Origin: Ignavibacteria bacterium
GTDB taxonomy: Bacteria > Bacteroidota > Ignavibacteria > Ignavibacteriales > SURF-24
DNA: 64,000 nucleotides
Assembly: GCA_025612245.1 (NCBI GenBank)
Contig: JAAXKQ010000004.1
Location: forward strand, 327,750 to 391,749
Reading direction: 5' to 3'
Shown here piece by piece: positions 8,212 to 18,585 of this stretch (position 1 is the stretch's first letter; every line of letters begins with the position of its first letter). The notes below the pieces were generated by a model. That model was not told the DNA's origin, made no database searches, and saw only the letters and a list, made by a program, of their open reading frames with translations. The translations under genes were made by a program, and so were the position numbers.

Positions 8212-10308
8212 ATGAAAAAACTTCAGATCTTATTACTTCTGTTAATATTTAACATAAGTAATTTTACCTTTGCGCAGGATGTAACCGAGGCACAGGCTCC
8301 CAAAAAAGACGAGGCCTCCTCAGGCGTTAATGCCGCGGGGAAGCTTGCCCCGGAGAATTATTTTGAAAAGGAAGACCACCTGATCATGGTGCTCCTTTCA
8401 AGGTATCATTATAAGAAAACCGACATCAATGATTCACTTTCATCAAGAATACTTGACCGTTATATAAAAACACTCGACTATAACAGGCTTTATTTCCTGG
8501 CTTCCGATATTACAGGATTTGAGAAATACCGCTATGAACTGGATGACGACCTGAATAAAGGGCGCCTGCAGCCGGCCTACGACATGTTTAATACTTTTAT
8601 GGAACGCATGAAAGAAAGGCAGAGTTACATACATGCAGCGCTCCAGAAAGAATTTGATTTTTCAAAGGATGAAAGCTACACACCGGAGCGCAAGGACGTC
8701 CCATGGGCCAGGGACAAGAACGAGCTTGACGAGCTCTGGAGAAAAAGGCTTAAAGACGACGCCCTCAGGGAGAAGCTGAAAGGCAAGGACTGGGCAAAGA
8801 TTTCTGAAACTCTGGAAAAGCGCTACAGCAACCTGGAGAAAAGAATGCTGCAGCTAAAGAGTGAAGACGTCTTCCAGCTCTTTATGAACCAGTTTACCGA
8901 GTCAATTGATCCTCATACGAATTATTTATCGCCAATAACCTCAGAGAATTTCAAGATGCAGATGAGCCTTTCACTTGAAGGCATCGGGGCATCGCTGATG
9001 AGTGAGGACGAATATACCAAGGTTGCCGAAGTAATTCCCGGAGGCCCGGCCTACAAGAGCAAACTCCTGAAGGTCAACGACAAGATTGTAGGAGTTGCGC
9101 AGGGTGAAGAAGGGGAGATGGTGGATGTTATAAACAAGAGCCTGGACGACGTTGTAAAGCTGATAAGGGGCCCGAAGGGTACGCTCGTACGCCTTCAGAT
9201 ACTTCCTGCCGATGCGGGGGTTAACGCAAAGCCGAAGGAAATAAAAATCCTACGCGACAAGGTTAAGCTTGAAGAGCAGGCGGCAAAGAAAGACGTTATT
9301 ACCATTACAAGGGACGGAGCTCCTTATAAAGTTGGCGTAATTACACTCCCGGCATTCTACTTCGACTACGAGGCACAGGCAAGAGGGGAGAAGGATTACA
9401 AGAGCACGACAAAGGACGTAAAGAAGCTGCTCCAGGAGCTGAAAGACGAGAAGGTGGACGGAGTGGTTCTGGACCTTCGCAACAACGGGGGCGGATCTTT
9501 GCAGGAGGCAATTGACCTTACGGGTTTATTCATAAAGGATGGTCCTGTTGTGCAGGTGCGAAATGCCGATGGTTCGGTTGAAGTTGGAACAGATCACGAC
9601 GGCCAGGTGTTTTATGACGGTCCCCTTGCCGTTCTTGTTAACCGTTCGAGCGCTTCGGCTTCGGAGATCTTTGCCGGGGCGATACAGGACTACAAGCGCG
9701 GCGTTATTGTTGGTGAGCAGACCTACGGCAAAGGAACGGTTCAGAACCTGATCGATCTTAACCGCTTCCCGAAGGATCCCGGAATAAAGTACGGACAGCT
9801 GAAGGTTACAATTGCAAAGTTCTACCGCATCGATGGCGGCAGCACACAGAGAAAGGGGGTTATCCCCGACATTAAATTCCCCTCGATGATTGACACTTCG
9901 GATTACGGGGAAAGCTCCGAGCCGAGTGCTCTTCCGTGGGACAGGATTTCTCCCAGCCAGTACGACCTTTATACAAAGCTCGGGGATATAGTACCTGAGC
10001 TGAACAAGCGCCACGAAGCGAGAATGAAGACGGATCCCATCTTCAGCAATTTTTATGAGGAGATAGAAGAAGCAAAGGAAGACCGCGAGCAGAAGACCGT
10101 TTCTCTTAACGAGGCCAAGCGCAAGAAAGAGCAGGATGAGCAGGAAGAGAAGCGCTTAAAGAGCATTAACGAGAGAAGGCAGGCCGAAGGTTTGAAGCTT
10201 TTGAAGAAAGGTGAAGTTGAGCCCCAGGGTGAAAAGCTGAGCGATCCTTTACTGAAGGAAACTGCCAACATAGTTACCGATATGTTCTTCCTGACTGCCA
10301 GGAAGTAA
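8212..10308 (+). CDS. prc: Carboxy-terminal processing protease, Prc/Tsp type (S41)
   Basis: Periplasmic serine protease that recognises the C termini of its substrates. A signal peptide (hydrophobic stretch after MKK, ending TFAQ) is followed by the large N-terminal helical domain of Tsp and a PDZ domain near residues 250-340. The S41 core contains NRSSASASEIF (nucleophile serine near 480-484) and Lys507 in YGKGTVQ, a Ser-Lys dyad. A charged coiled C-terminal extension (~620-690) is Tsp-like. A TTG four codons upstream is also in frame, but the ATG at 8212 has GGAAG 5 nt before it and begins the signal peptide. Length (698 aa) is normal for Prc. Confidence 0.92.
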   Translation: MKKLQILLLLLIFNISNFTFAQDVTEAQAPKKDEASSGVNAAGKLAPENYFEKEDHLIMVLLSRYHYKKTDINDSLSSRILDRYIKTLDYNRLYFLASDITGFEKYRYELDDDLNKGRLQPAYDMFNTFMERMKERQSYIHAALQKEFDFSKDESYTPERKDVPWARDKNELDELWRKRLKDDALREKLKGKDWAKISETLEKRYSNLEKRMLQLKSEDVFQLFMNQFTESIDPHTNYLSPITSENFKMQMSLSLEGIGASLMSEDEYTKVAEVIPGGPAYKSKLLKVNDKIVGVAQGEEGEMVDVINKSLDDVVKLIRGPKGTLVRLQILPADAGVNAKPKEIKILRDKVKLEEQAAKKDVITITRDGAPYKVGVITLPAFYFDYEAQARGEKDYKSTTKDVKKLLQELKDEKVDGVVLDLRNNGGGSLQEAIDLTGLFIKDGPVVQVRNADGSVEVGTDHDGQVFYDGPLAVLVNRSSASASEIFAGAIQDYKRGVIVGEQTYGKGTVQNLIDLNRFPKDPGIKYGQLKVTIAKFYRIDGGSTQRKGVIPDIKFPSMIDTSDYGESSEPSALPWDRISPSQYDLYTKLGDIVPELNKRHEARMKTDPIFSNFYEEIEEAKEDREQKTVSLNEAKRKKEQDEQEEKRLKSINERRQAEGLKLLKKGEVEPQGEKLSDPLLKETANIVTDMFFLTARK

Positions 10309-10326
10309 GCACTTATTTGCAGACTG

Positions 10327-10361
10327 AAAAGGGGAGGAAAGAATATTTCCTCCCCTTTTTT
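10327..10361 (+). terminator. Rho-independent terminator of prc
   Basis: AAAAGGGGAGGAAA (10327-10340), a 5-nt loop, then TTTCCTCCCCTTTTTT (10346-10361). This is a strong stem with a T tract, 19 bp after the stop codon. Confidence 0.9.
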
Positions 10362-10652
10362 GCATATTTCCGTCATGGCGAATAACTCCTCTTGTCATAC
10401 ATACAGAAAAATTTCCATTTCCAGGTGCTCAGAGTTGAAAAGATAGGGTAAAAATCCTTATTTTTACGGCCACTATATCTTAATCAATTACAAAACTCAA
10501 GAAAAATAATCCATCCCCGTTTCGGGCACTAAATTGATTTTGATATTCAATTGATATAGCATTATCTTATTCTATAATTTCTTTTTTAGGCATTCAATCC
10601 CCACGCACTCCCTGAGGATGTCTGTATAATAAAAGTTCACAGGAGGAAATTA
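10362..10652. other. Promoter region of the sdh operon
   Basis: 291 AT-rich bases between the prc terminator and sdhC. A strong AGGAGGAAATTA ribosome-binding site precedes the sdhC ATG. I do not see a convincing TAnnTTTG element or RNA structure. Confidence 0.4.
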
Positions 10653-11318
10653 ATGGGTTGGTTTACTAGTGCGTTCAACTCTTCACTAGGAAAAAAGTAT
10701 GTTATGGCAATAACAGGATTTTTCCTTCTAATTTATTTGGTTGTCCATCTTTTCGGCAACAGTTTTCTGTATTTCGGAAGGGATGCTTTTAACGCCTACG
10801 TTGAAGCGCTTACCGAATCGGGCTTAAAGCCGGTAATCAGGGTAATAGAAGTAATACTTTTGCTTGGATTCCTTTTCCACATATATGAAGGCGTAAGGCT
10901 TCAGATAGGAAACTGGAGAGCGCGTCCGAACCGGTATGCCGTAAAGGCGGAAGATCCGCAGGCGACTCTGGCTTCAAGGACCATGTGGCTCTCAGCCAGT
11001 GTAATATTCCTGTTCCTTGTAATTCATATTCAGCAGTTCTGGTATGTATACCATTACGCCAGGACCGGAAACATACGCATGTACGACCTGGTTATAAGCG
11101 CCTTTACAAATCCGGTATTTGCGCTGATATATCTGGTGTCCGTTTTTCTGCTTTTCTTCCACCTGTATCATGGCTTTCAGAGCGCATTCCAGAGCCTTGG
11201 GTGGAATCATGTAAAATACAGAACCCTTATTGTTGTACTTGGTAAAATTTATGCTGTGGTAATTGGGCTGGGGTTCGCATCTTTTCCGATCTATTTTTAT
11301 TTTATGGGAGGTAAGTAA
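10653..11318 (+). CDS. sdhC: Succinate dehydrogenase/fumarate reductase cytochrome b subunit (type B)
   Basis: Membrane anchor carrying two b hemes and the quinone site. Five hydrophobic helices are visible (about 17-37, 58-80, 108-130, 150-172, 192-215). Histidines at 32, 75, 124 and 172 sit in helices in the spacing of the four heme ligands of Wolinella FrdC. The length (221 aa) and the absence of an sdhD gene mark the type-B, single-anchor enzyme, usual in Bacteroidota and Epsilonproteobacteria. Its stop overlaps the ATG of the flavoprotein gene by one base, implying translational coupling. Confidence 0.92.
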   Translation: MGWFTSAFNSSLGKKYVMAITGFFLLIYLVVHLFGNSFLYFGRDAFNAYVEALTESGLKPVIRVIEVILLLGFLFHIYEGVRLQIGNWRARPNRYAVKAEDPQATLASRTMWLSASVIFLFLVIHIQQFWYVYHYARTGNIRMYDLVISAFTNPVFALIYLVSVFLLFFHLYHGFQSAFQSLGWNHVKYRTLIVVLGKIYAVVIGLGFASFPIYFYFMGGK

Positions 11319-13231
11319 TGGCTACATTAGATTCCAAGACACCAGCCGGAAAACTGCAGGATAAATGGACTAACCACAAGTTTAACTTAAAGCTGGTTAA
11401 CCCGGCAAATAAAAGAAAATACGACATTATTGTTGTAGGTACCGGTCTAGCCGGTGCTTCAGCCGCAGCCAGCCTTGCAGAATTAGGCTATAACGTAAAA
11501 GCCTTCTGTTACCAGGACAGTCCCCGCCGCGCTCACAGTATTGCTGCTCAGGGCGGTATTAACGCCGCCAAGAACTATCAGAACGACGGCGACAGCGTAT
11601 TCAGGCTGTTCTACGATACGATAAAAGGCGGCGATTACCGTGCACGTGAGGCTAACGTGTACAGGCTTGCAGAAGTCAGCAACAACATTATTGACCAGTG
11701 TGTTGCACAGGGTGTTCCTTTTGCAAGGGAATACGGCGGACTTTTGGATAACCGTTCATTCGGCGGTGCGCAGGTCTCCAGAACGTTTTACGCAAGGGGT
11801 CAAACGGGGCAGCAGCTCTTGCTTGGTGCCTACAGTGCCCTTAACCGCCAGATAGGCTTGGGCAAAATTAAGATGTACCCGAGGCGCGAGATGCTGGAAC
11901 TGGTTATAATTGACGGCGCTGCAAGAGGTATTGTCGTAAGAAATCTAATAACGGGCGATATTGAGAAGTATTCGGCTCATGCCGTCATTCTGGCTACAGG
12001 CGGATACGGAAATGCCTATTTCCTTTCAACCAATGCCATGAATTCCAACAGTACCGCAATCTGGCGTGCACACAAGAAGGGCGCACTTTTTGCAAATCCA
12101 TGCTTTACACAGATCCACCCGACCTGTATTCCGGTTCACGGTGAGTATCAGTCGAAACTGACTCTTATGAGCGAGAGCCTTAGAAACGACGGTCGCGTAT
12201 GGGTCCCAAAGAAAGCAGGCGACAAGCGTCCGGCAAACCAGATACCTGAAGAGGAGCGCGATTACTTCCTGGAAAGAAAATACCCCTCGTTTGGAAACCT
12301 TGTTCCGCGTGACGTTGCATCAAGAAACTCAAAAGAGCAGTGCGACCAGGGTAAGGGTGTCGGCGATACAGGACTTGCCGTTTACCTCGATTTTGCAGAC
12401 GCAATAAAGCGCCTTGGAAAGAAGGCCATTGAGGAGAAATACGGAAACCTCTTCCAGATGTATCAGATGATCACGGATGAGAATCCCTATGAAGTGCCAA
12501 TGAGAATTTATCCTGCAATCCATTACACGATGGGCGGGCTCTGGGTTGATTATAACCTGATGAGTACAATTCCGGGCTGTTTTGTACTGGGTGAGGCCAA
12601 CTTCTCGGATCACGGGGCAAACCGTCTTGGTGCAAGTGCTCTTATGCAGGGCCTGGCCGACGGATATTTCGTCATTCCTTATACAATTGGCGATTATCTG
12701 GCAACCAGCAAGCTGCAGGGAGTTTCGACAGATCATCCTGAATTTGCAAAGAATGAAGCTGCAATCGACAGCATGATCAACAGACTCCTTTCAATTAAGG
12801 GCAAGAAGACCGTTGACGAGATTCACCGCGAGCTTGGAAAAGTGATGTGGGAGAAGGTCGGAATGGCAAGAAATGCCAAGGGGCTCAATGAAGCAATTGC
12901 AGAGATAAGGGAACTGCGTGAGGAATTCTGGAAAAACGTAAACGTTACGGGTTCGGCCGGTGATTTGAACCAGACGCTTGAACGTGCCGGAAGAGTGGCA
13001 GATTTTCTTGAGCTGGGTGAGCTTATGGCAACAGATGCTCTTCACAGGCAGGAATCCTGCGGAGGCCATTTCCGTGAAGAATACCAGACAGAGGAAAATG
13101 AAGCCAGGCGTGATGATGAAAACTTTGCATACGTGGCTGCCTGGGAATTCAATGAGGTTGGAAAATGGACTTTGAACAAAGAGCCTCTTGTATTTGAGAA
13201 TGTGAAATTAACGCAGAGGAGCTATAAATAA
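11318..13231 (+). CDS. sdhA: Succinate dehydrogenase/fumarate reductase flavoprotein subunit
   Basis: Catalytic subunit, 637 aa. The dinucleotide-binding motif [19 protein letters not shown] is at ~40-57. His72 in [14 protein letters not shown] is the expected covalent FAD ligand. The substrate region includes QIHPTCIP and a long Sdh/Frd helical cap; the [17 protein letters not shown] motif and the C-terminal [11 protein letters not shown] are present. The enzyme interconverts succinate and fumarate on the cytoplasmic face. Sequence alone cannot decide the physiological direction. It sits between sdhC and sdhB with one-base overlaps on both sides. Confidence 0.95.
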   Translation: MATLDSKTPAGKLQDKWTNHKFNLKLVNPANKRKYDIIVVGTGLAGASAAASLAELGYNVKAFCYQDSPRRAHSIAAQGGINAAKNYQNDGDSVFRLFYDTIKGGDYRAREANVYRLAEVSNNIIDQCVAQGVPFAREYGGLLDNRSFGGAQVSRTFYARGQTGQQLLLGAYSALNRQIGLGKIKMYPRREMLELVIIDGAARGIVVRNLITGDIEKYSAHAVILATGGYGNAYFLSTNAMNSNSTAIWRAHKKGALFANPCFTQIHPTCIPVHGEYQSKLTLMSESLRNDGRVWVPKKAGDKRPANQIPEEERDYFLERKYPSFGNLVPRDVASRNSKEQCDQGKGVGDTGLAVYLDFADAIKRLGKKAIEEKYGNLFQMYQMITDENPYEVPMRIYPAIHYTMGGLWVDYNLMSTIPGCFVLGEANFSDHGANRLGASALMQGLADGYFVIPYTIGDYLATSKLQGVSTDHPEFAKNEAAIDSMINRLLSIKGKKTVDEIHRELGKVMWEKVGMARNAKGLNEAIAEIRELREEFWKNVNVTGSAGDLNQTLERAGRVADFLELGELMATDALHRQESCGGHFREEYQTEENEARRDDENFAYVAAWEFNEVGKWTLNKEPLVFENVKLTQRSYK

Positions 13232-14013
13232 TGAGCAAGAACTTAAATTTGACGTTAAAGATCTGGCGTCAGCCTAATAGAACAACCGTGGGCAGATTCG
13301 TTACTTATAAGGTTTCAAATATATCTACAGATTCATCTTTCCTGGAAATGCTCGACGTATTGAACGAAGAGCTGCAGAGAAAGAGCGAAGACCCCGTTGC
13401 TTTCGATCACGATTGCCGCGAGGGTATCTGCGGAGCCTGCGGACTTGTTATTAACGGCAGACCTCATGGACCGGTAAAAGGAACAACAACCTGTCAGCTC
13501 CACATGCGTAACTTTGACGATGGCGATACCATTACAATTGAACCTTGGAGGGCTAAGGCTTTTCCTGTAATTAAAGACCTCATGGTGGACCGTTCGGCCC
13601 TGGAGAAAGTTCAGCAGGCCGGAGGCTTCATATCTGTCAATACAGGCGGAGTTCCCGATGCAAACTCGATCCTTATATCCAAAGAGCTTGCAAATACAGC
13701 AATGGATGCAGCTGCCTGCATAGGCTGCGGCGCATGCGTTGCTGCATGCAAGAATGCCTCTGCAATGCTTTTCGTCTCTGCAAAGGTTTCGCACCTTGCA
13801 CACCTGCCCCAGGGCCAGGTTGAAAGGTTTGAAAGGGTGGAAGCCATGGTGAAGGTAATGGATGAGATGGGTTTTGGTAGCTGTACGAACACATATGCAT
13901 GCGAAGCTGAATGCCCGAAGGAAATTTCCGTAAGGCATATTGCCGTAATGAACCGCCAGTATTTCGCTGCAAAACTTAAATCGAAAAACAAAAACAGTGA
14001 GGACGTAATCTAA
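13231..14013 (+). CDS. sdhB: Succinate dehydrogenase/fumarate reductase iron-sulfur subunit
   Basis: Electron relay between FAD and heme, 260 aa. The [2Fe-2S] ligands are C62, C67, C70 (CREGICGAC) and C88. The second cluster motif [11 protein letters not shown] gives C163, C166, C169 and C173. The third group [17 protein letters not shown] supplies C218, C224 and C228. The spacing in the first motif and the KNASAM sequence after the second are typical of type-B enzymes. It is the last gene of the sdhCAB operon and is followed by a strong terminator. Confidence 0.95.
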   Translation: MSKNLNLTLKIWRQPNRTTVGRFVTYKVSNISTDSSFLEMLDVLNEELQRKSEDPVAFDHDCREGICGACGLVINGRPHGPVKGTTTCQLHMRNFDDGDTITIEPWRAKAFPVIKDLMVDRSALEKVQQAGGFISVNTGGVPDANSILISKELANTAMDAAACIGCGACVAACKNASAMLFVSAKVSHLAHLPQGQVERFERVEAMVKVMDEMGFGSCTNTYACEAECPKEISVRHIAVMNRQYFAAKLKSKNKNSEDVI

Positions 14014-14074
14014 GGGACAAATGCCCCGGTTCACTGTTATCTGATTACTCGATTGAATAGAACCTTAAAAAATG

Positions 14075-14102
14075 ATCCCGGCCAGAAGGCCGGGATTTTT
14101 TT
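14075..14102 (+). terminator. Terminator of sdhCAB
   Basis: ATCCCGGCC (14075-14083), loop AGAA, GGCCGGGAT (14088-14096), then seven T. Confidence 0.92.
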
Positions 14103-14268
14103 CACCTTCCCCCGGATTCTCTCGCTCTTTACTCCCTTAGGCCGGAAGTAATTCTTTTACTTTGAGTATTAAATTGATATTTTAATGTTCAGATTTCATA
14201 AAATGCGTAAATATTCGATAATGAGGGGATAACATCATTTCGTAAGGATTATGCTTTAGGGTAACATT

Positions 14269-16290
14269 ATGTTTGAAAAAGAAATTAAATTTATTTATGA
14301 CTTCACCATAAATGAGGTCAGAAGACTGGGTGCTTATTTTACTTATGAGGAGCTGACCTCGGTTGACCTTCATCCGGCCATATTGAAATACATTTCGGCT
14401 GAACTGGATTACCTGATCTATGAAGACAGGCAGCGCCTGCTCAGCAACTCCAATTTTGATTATTCCGGGGGCAGGATTGCAGGGTATTTTGCCCTGATAG
14501 GCGAAGAAATTAAGAAATCGAAGAAGTTCTCGTTCGAATATGTAGACAACCTGATCCTTCATGCAATTTCCTTCAACGTAAACTTCCTGGCACAGCCGGC
14601 ATGGGCACTGACAAAGTTCATCTTTGAGAAGGAAGAGGTGGTGAAAACCGCCGAATTGAAGCAAATTATTAACTATATATATTTTTACGGCTACATTAAA
14701 ACCATTGTTGAGAAGTATCTCCAGAAGAAAAACCTCCAGATATTAAGCCGTAATGAATTTGAAAGCATACTGGACAAGGTAGACCAGGAGCTGCTGCGGA
14801 CAGACGCTTCAAAGCTGACGGGCCTTGTACTGAACTCGATAGGCGAGTTCTTTAACATCGGGAGTGTTATTAAGAGCAAGATACCACTGTATCCATTCAA
14901 GCTGTACCTGAAGGAGAAGAAATTGCCCGCATACGCGGCAAAGCTGGAAAGCGGCTTTAAGGGCGACGCCAGACAGTCCTACGACATTATTGAAGTGCAG
15001 AACGTGCTTTTCAGACCGGAAGTCAAAAAGGCTGCAGAACAGAAAACGGACGTTGAGAAGCCTTCAGAGAAGAAAATGCCAGAACAGGCATCCGACAAAA
15101 AAATGCCGGAGCAGAAGCCATTTGAGCAGAAACAATTTGAGCCGAAGAAGACCTTGGAAAAGCCGGAGATTACGGCAGCGCCGCAGAATGGGGAAAATTA
15201 TCTGGACAGAATTGTAAGGCAGGAAAAGCCTGCCTCTTTCTTCAGCTTTGGAAGGCCGGGTGAAGCCGGTGCTGAAACTGAGCGCCCGGAGGAGAAAGAG
15301 CTGGAAAAGAAAGTTCCTGAAAACCCGGGCACTGAGGTAACTAAAGCTGAAGCTGCTGCTCCTGAAGCCAAGGATCCTGAAGAGGAGACTCTGCCGGAGA
15401 TAGAAACTCCGGTCCCATTTACTGAAAGATTTGGGACTGAAGGGGTAAAGGGGGAAGAAGAGATGCCGGAAAGTGAAGAAAATTCTTTCCTGTTACCAGA
15501 AACAGAGGAAGATGAAAGCGTGCCAGAAGAGGTGAGTTTTTTAATGCAGGATCCGGTTTCCGGGAATGAGGATGTGTCTGAAAGCCCGAATGCTCCGGAA
15601 CCGGCGGATAATTCTGTTGCCGAGGAGGAGAGCATTGTAATGGAGTTCTCCCGGGAAGAAGAGACCATGGACGAGCTGGAATTTGAGCCCCTGGAAGAAA
15701 CAGATTCACTCAGCGCCGATGCGAAAGAAGATGACTTTGGCGGGATAAACATTGATGACATCGACCTGGATATAATTGATACAAAGGAGCCGGAGAGTGA
15801 TGAAGAAAGTACTGAAGAAAACAATTCAGGGTTCCTTTCAAGATTATTGAAAAAGGGCTCCAGAAGCGGAGGGAACAAAAAAAACGGGAAATTTGAAAAT
15901 GATGAACCGATTAAATTAAATTTGGACCAGGATATTAATCTGGATGAAATTTTAAGCACCGGGGAGAATCCGGATGCAGGAGTGGTGATTGAACCCGAAA
16001 ATGAGCCGGAGCAGGAGGGGTTTCAGGGGGAAAATACATACAGCCGCATAGAAAGTGTAATTTCCAAAATATATTCAAAACGGGAGCAGCAGAAAATAAT
16101 TTCAGAAATATTTTCCAACAGGGCTGAAAAATTCGCATCTGCTGTTTATAATGTAATAACGGAGGCTCATGACACTTCCGAAGCCGAAAGCATGATTGAT
16201 TCCCTGCTCAGGGCAAACCGTGCCGGGCTGGAGGACAAGTGGGCAAAGACATTTAAGAAAAACATCATAAAATATTTAAATCAAATTTAG
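14269..16290 (+). CDS. Large acidic protein of unknown function
   Basis: 673 residues in three parts. Residues 1-~250 are an ordered, helix-rich domain with many aromatics and no recognisable motif. Residues ~255-570 are a disordered linker that starts with Lys/Glu/Pro near-repeats (SEKKMPEQ, SDKKMPEQ, KPFEQKQFEPKK) and becomes extremely acidic. Residues ~590-673 are a compact helical tail beginning with the TYSRIESVISKIYSKREQ segment. There is no signal peptide or TM segment, so it is probably cytoplasmic. It is 15 bp upstream of obgE on the same strand. I do not recognise the family. The architecture suggests a tethering or scaffold protein, which is inference only. Confidence 0.75.
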   Translation: MFEKEIKFIYDFTINEVRRLGAYFTYEELTSVDLHPAILKYISAELDYLIYEDRQRLLSNSNFDYSGGRIAGYFALIGEEIKKSKKFSFEYVDNLILHAISFNVNFLAQPAWALTKFIFEKEEVVKTAELKQIINYIYFYGYIKTIVEKYLQKKNLQILSRNEFESILDKVDQELLRTDASKLTGLVLNSIGEFFNIGSVIKSKIPLYPFKLYLKEKKLPAYAAKLESGFKGDARQSYDIIEVQNVLFRPEVKKAAEQKTDVEKPSEKKMPEQASDKKMPEQKPFEQKQFEPKKTLEKPEITAAPQNGENYLDRIVRQEKPASFFSFGRPGEAGAETERPEEKELEKKVPENPGTEVTKAEAAAPEAKDPEEETLPEIETPVPFTERFGTEGVKGEEEMPESEENSFLLPETEEDESVPEEVSFLMQDPVSGNEDVSESPNAPEPADNSVAEEESIVMEFSREEETMDELEFEPLEETDSLSADAKEDDFGGINIDDIDLDIIDTKEPESDEESTEENNSGFLSRLLKKGSRSGGNKKNGKFENDEPIKLNLDQDINLDEILSTGENPDAGVVIEPENEPEQEGFQGENTYSRIESVISKIYSKREQQKIISEIFSNRAEKFASAVYNVITEAHDTSEAESMIDSLLRANRAGLEDKWAKTFKKNIIKYLNQI

Positions 16291-16305
16291 GGCAAAAATA
16301 ACAAT

Positions 16306-17292
16306 ATGTTTATAGACTACGCGGAAATACAGGTTAAGGCGGGCAATGGCGGAAGCGGACATATTTCTTTCAGAAGGGAGAAATACGTTCCCAAGGGAGG
16401 TCCTTCGGGCGGAGACGGGGGCGACGGCGGAAACGTAGTTTTTCGCGCACAGCACAATCTTCACACACTCCTGGATTTCAGGTACAAAAGGCACTATGCT
16501 GCTGAAAACGGCGAAAAGGGAGGAACCTCTCTTAAAGACGGCAAAGACGGCAAAGACGTGGTAATTCAGGTACCCGTTGGAACAATTATTAAGGATAAAG
16601 AAACCGGCGAGGTTCTGGCCGACCTGGACCAGGATGGAAAGAGTATTGTTATTGCAAAAGGCGGAATTGGCGGAAGAGGCAACAGCAAGTTTGCAACCCC
16701 GACCAACCAGACTCCGCGTTATGCCGAGCCGGGAAGGCCAGGCGAGGAAAGGTCAATTGCACTTGAGCTTAAGCTCATTGCCGACGTGGGACTGGTGGGT
16801 TTTCCGAATGCAGGAAAATCCACGCTGATATCGGTTATTTCTGCGGCTAAACCCAAAATTGCGGATTATCCTTTTACAACTCTTGAACCTAATTTGGGCA
16901 TCGTGCAGTACAAGGATTACCAGAGCTTTGTGGTAGCTGACATTCCGGGAATAATTGAGGGCGCCCACACGGGTAAGGGGCTGGGAATAAAGTTCTTAAG
17001 ACACATTGAAAGGACTGGAACTCTTTTGTTTTTAATTGACATTACTTCTGAGGATTACCAGAAGGATTACGACACACTGGTAAACGAACTGGCCAACTAC
17101 AGTGAAGTCCTCTTAAAGAAGAAAAGAATAGTTGCCTTTTCCAAGGCCGACCTGCTGGAGGAAAAAGAGGTGAAAAAGCTGAAAAAGAAGAAGCTGAAAA
17201 ATTATGACGGGACTCCTTTAATTTTCTCTTCGGCAAGCGGGTACGGAATTCCAGAGTTGAAAGACTATTTATGGGCGCAGCTTAAGCCGTGA
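16306..17292 (+). CDS. obgE: GTPase ObgE/CgtA
   Basis: Ribosome-associated GTPase needed for 50S maturation. The glycine-rich Obg fold (residues 1-158: KAGNGGSGHISFRREKYVPKG, GGDGGDGGNVVF) is followed by a G domain. G1 is GFPNAGKST at ~165; G2/G3 are YPFTTLEPN and VVADIPGIIEGAHTGKGLG; G4 is SKAD; G5 is SSASGYG. At 328 aa it lacks the OCT C-terminal domain, as in other short Obg proteins. It shares a 4-bp GTGA overlap with the next gene. Confidence 0.95.
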   Translation: MFIDYAEIQVKAGNGGSGHISFRREKYVPKGGPSGGDGGDGGNVVFRAQHNLHTLLDFRYKRHYAAENGEKGGTSLKDGKDGKDVVIQVPVGTIIKDKETGEVLADLDQDGKSIVIAKGGIGGRGNSKFATPTNQTPRYAEPGRPGEERSIALELKLIADVGLVGFPNAGKSTLISVISAAKPKIADYPFTTLEPNLGIVQYKDYQSFVVADIPGIIEGAHTGKGLGIKFLRHIERTGTLLFLIDITSEDYQKDYDTLVNELANYSEVLLKKKRIVAFSKADLLEEKEVKKLKKKKLKNYDGTPLIFSSASGYGIPELKDYLWAQLKP

Positions 17293-18281
17293 AAATAAGA
17301 TTCTACCCGGTTAAAATACTGTTTCTTTTTTTTCTCACCACAATAATTGGCTGCATGAGCCTTCTTATAGGCTCGGTGCCGGTAACATTTAAGGACCTGT
17401 ACAATCTTTTTCTTGGCGGGGGGCAAAATGCAAGTGAGCTTGTCCGCCAGGTAATTTATGAGGTAAGGCTACCGAGGGTGCTGCTGGCAATTGCCGTTGG
17501 CGGGGGGTTATCCGTTTCGGGCAGTGTCTACCAGGTTATTTTAATAAATCCCCTTGCAGAGCCCTATATACTTGGGATTTCAAGCGGGGCGGCATTTGGG
17601 GCTGTATTGTCGTTTCTTCTGGGAATGGGGTTCTTAGGCACTCAGGTGCTTTCATTCTGCGGTGCCGTAAGTGTAATTGTGCTCGTATTCCTGCTGGGAA
17701 AAAGGTTCGGGGAACTGGAGCCCAACGTAATGCTGCTTTCGGGAGTGATGGTAGGGGCATTTTTTTCGGCTTCGATTTTAATGATGACCACATTTCTGAA
17801 GGACTCGCTCAGGAATGCGGTTTTCTGGCTCATGGGGCAGCTATCGCTGGCAGATCCGAATTCCGTAGCGGTCATTCTTCCGGTTACGGTAATTGTTTCG
17901 CTAATACTCTCTGTCAATTCGCAGAAGTTTAACGTCCTGGCCCTGGGCTCCGAGACGGCGAGCCATTTGGGTATAAACACACCATTATTGAAAAATTTTA
18001 CTTACATTCTAACCAGTATTCTGGTGGGAATGCTGGTTTCAGTAAGCGGAATAATAGGATTCGTGGGCCTTCTGGTGCCGCACATATGCAGGATGATTTT
18101 CGGGGCGGATAACAGGATCATAATTCCGGCGTCATTTTTCGTAGGCTCAGCCTATCTGCTTATTGCCGACACCCTGGCAAGAAGCATTATAGCCCCAGCG
18201 GAAGTACCCGTAGGAGCAATTACGGCATTCATAGGTGCGCCGATATTTGTGTACTTATTAAGAAAGAGGTTCGGAAGATAG
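17289..18281 (+). CDS. FecCD-family ABC transporter permease (iron-siderophore/cobalamin type)
   Basis: 330-residue polytopic membrane protein of the BtuC/FecCD/FhuB family. Hallmarks are the first TM followed by VRLPRVLLAIAVGGGLSVSG, the NPLAEPYILGISSGAAFGA segment, and the C-terminal VSGIIGFVGLLVPHICRMIFG coupling-helix region. It starts at GTG and overlaps obgE by 4 bp. The usual ATPase and binding protein are not adjacent (a tRNA gene follows). A cobalamin role would fit the BtuB/CobO genes 15 kb away but is only a guess. Confidence 0.88.
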   Translation: MKIRFYPVKILFLFFLTTIIGCMSLLIGSVPVTFKDLYNLFLGGGQNASELVRQVIYEVRLPRVLLAIAVGGGLSVSGSVYQVILINPLAEPYILGISSGAAFGAVLSFLLGMGFLGTQVLSFCGAVSVIVLVFLLGKRFGELEPNVMLLSGVMVGAFFSASILMMTTFLKDSLRNAVFWLMGQLSLADPNSVAVILPVTVIVSLILSVNSQKFNVLALGSETASHLGINTPLLKNFTYILTSILVGMLVSVSGIIGFVGLLVPHICRMIFGADNRIIIPASFFVGSAYLLIADTLARSIIAPAEVPVGAITAFIGAPIFVYLLRKRFGR

Positions 18282-18490
18282 TTCGGCTGCTGGTTCCGAG
18301 GTAGACTACGTCCCCGGGGAAACTCAAGTACGGGCGAAATTTTAGGAGGATCGGTCCGATTTTAAGGAAAAACCGGAAAATTTCTTTAAAGGGGAAAATT
18401 TTACTGGTAAAAACAGCATGTTTTTAACACAAAAAGCTTGATATTTCGGCTTCTGGTATCTATATTAATAGCCTTGAAATTTTATTTGTT

Positions 18491-18564
18491 GGCGGGGTAG
18501 CTCAGCCGGTTAGAGCAATGGAATCATAATCCATGTGTCGGGGGTTCGAATCCCTCCCCCGCTA
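18491..18564 (+). tRNA. tRNA with CAT anticodon (elongator Met, or Ile2)
   Basis: Complete cloverleaf. Acceptor GGCGGGG/CCCCGCT, D arm GCTC...GAGC, anticodon stem ATGGA/TCCAT with loop ATCATAA (CAT at 34-36), five-base variable loop, T arm GGGGG-TTCGAAT-CCCTC, discriminator A. No CCA is encoded. G1-U72 is a wobble pair. The D arm and the intact stem rule against initiator-type features, but Met and lysidine-modified Ile2 cannot be separated by eye. Confidence 0.93.
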
Positions 18565-18585
18565 CAATTCAACGGGAGAAGTTAA

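Noticed and set aside
13333..14034. 233-codon minus-strand frame opposite sdhB
   Set aside because: Shadow of the clearly homologous sdhB.
15198..15959. 253-codon Ser-rich minus-strand frame
   Set aside because: Produced by the Glu/Pro-rich linker read backwards.
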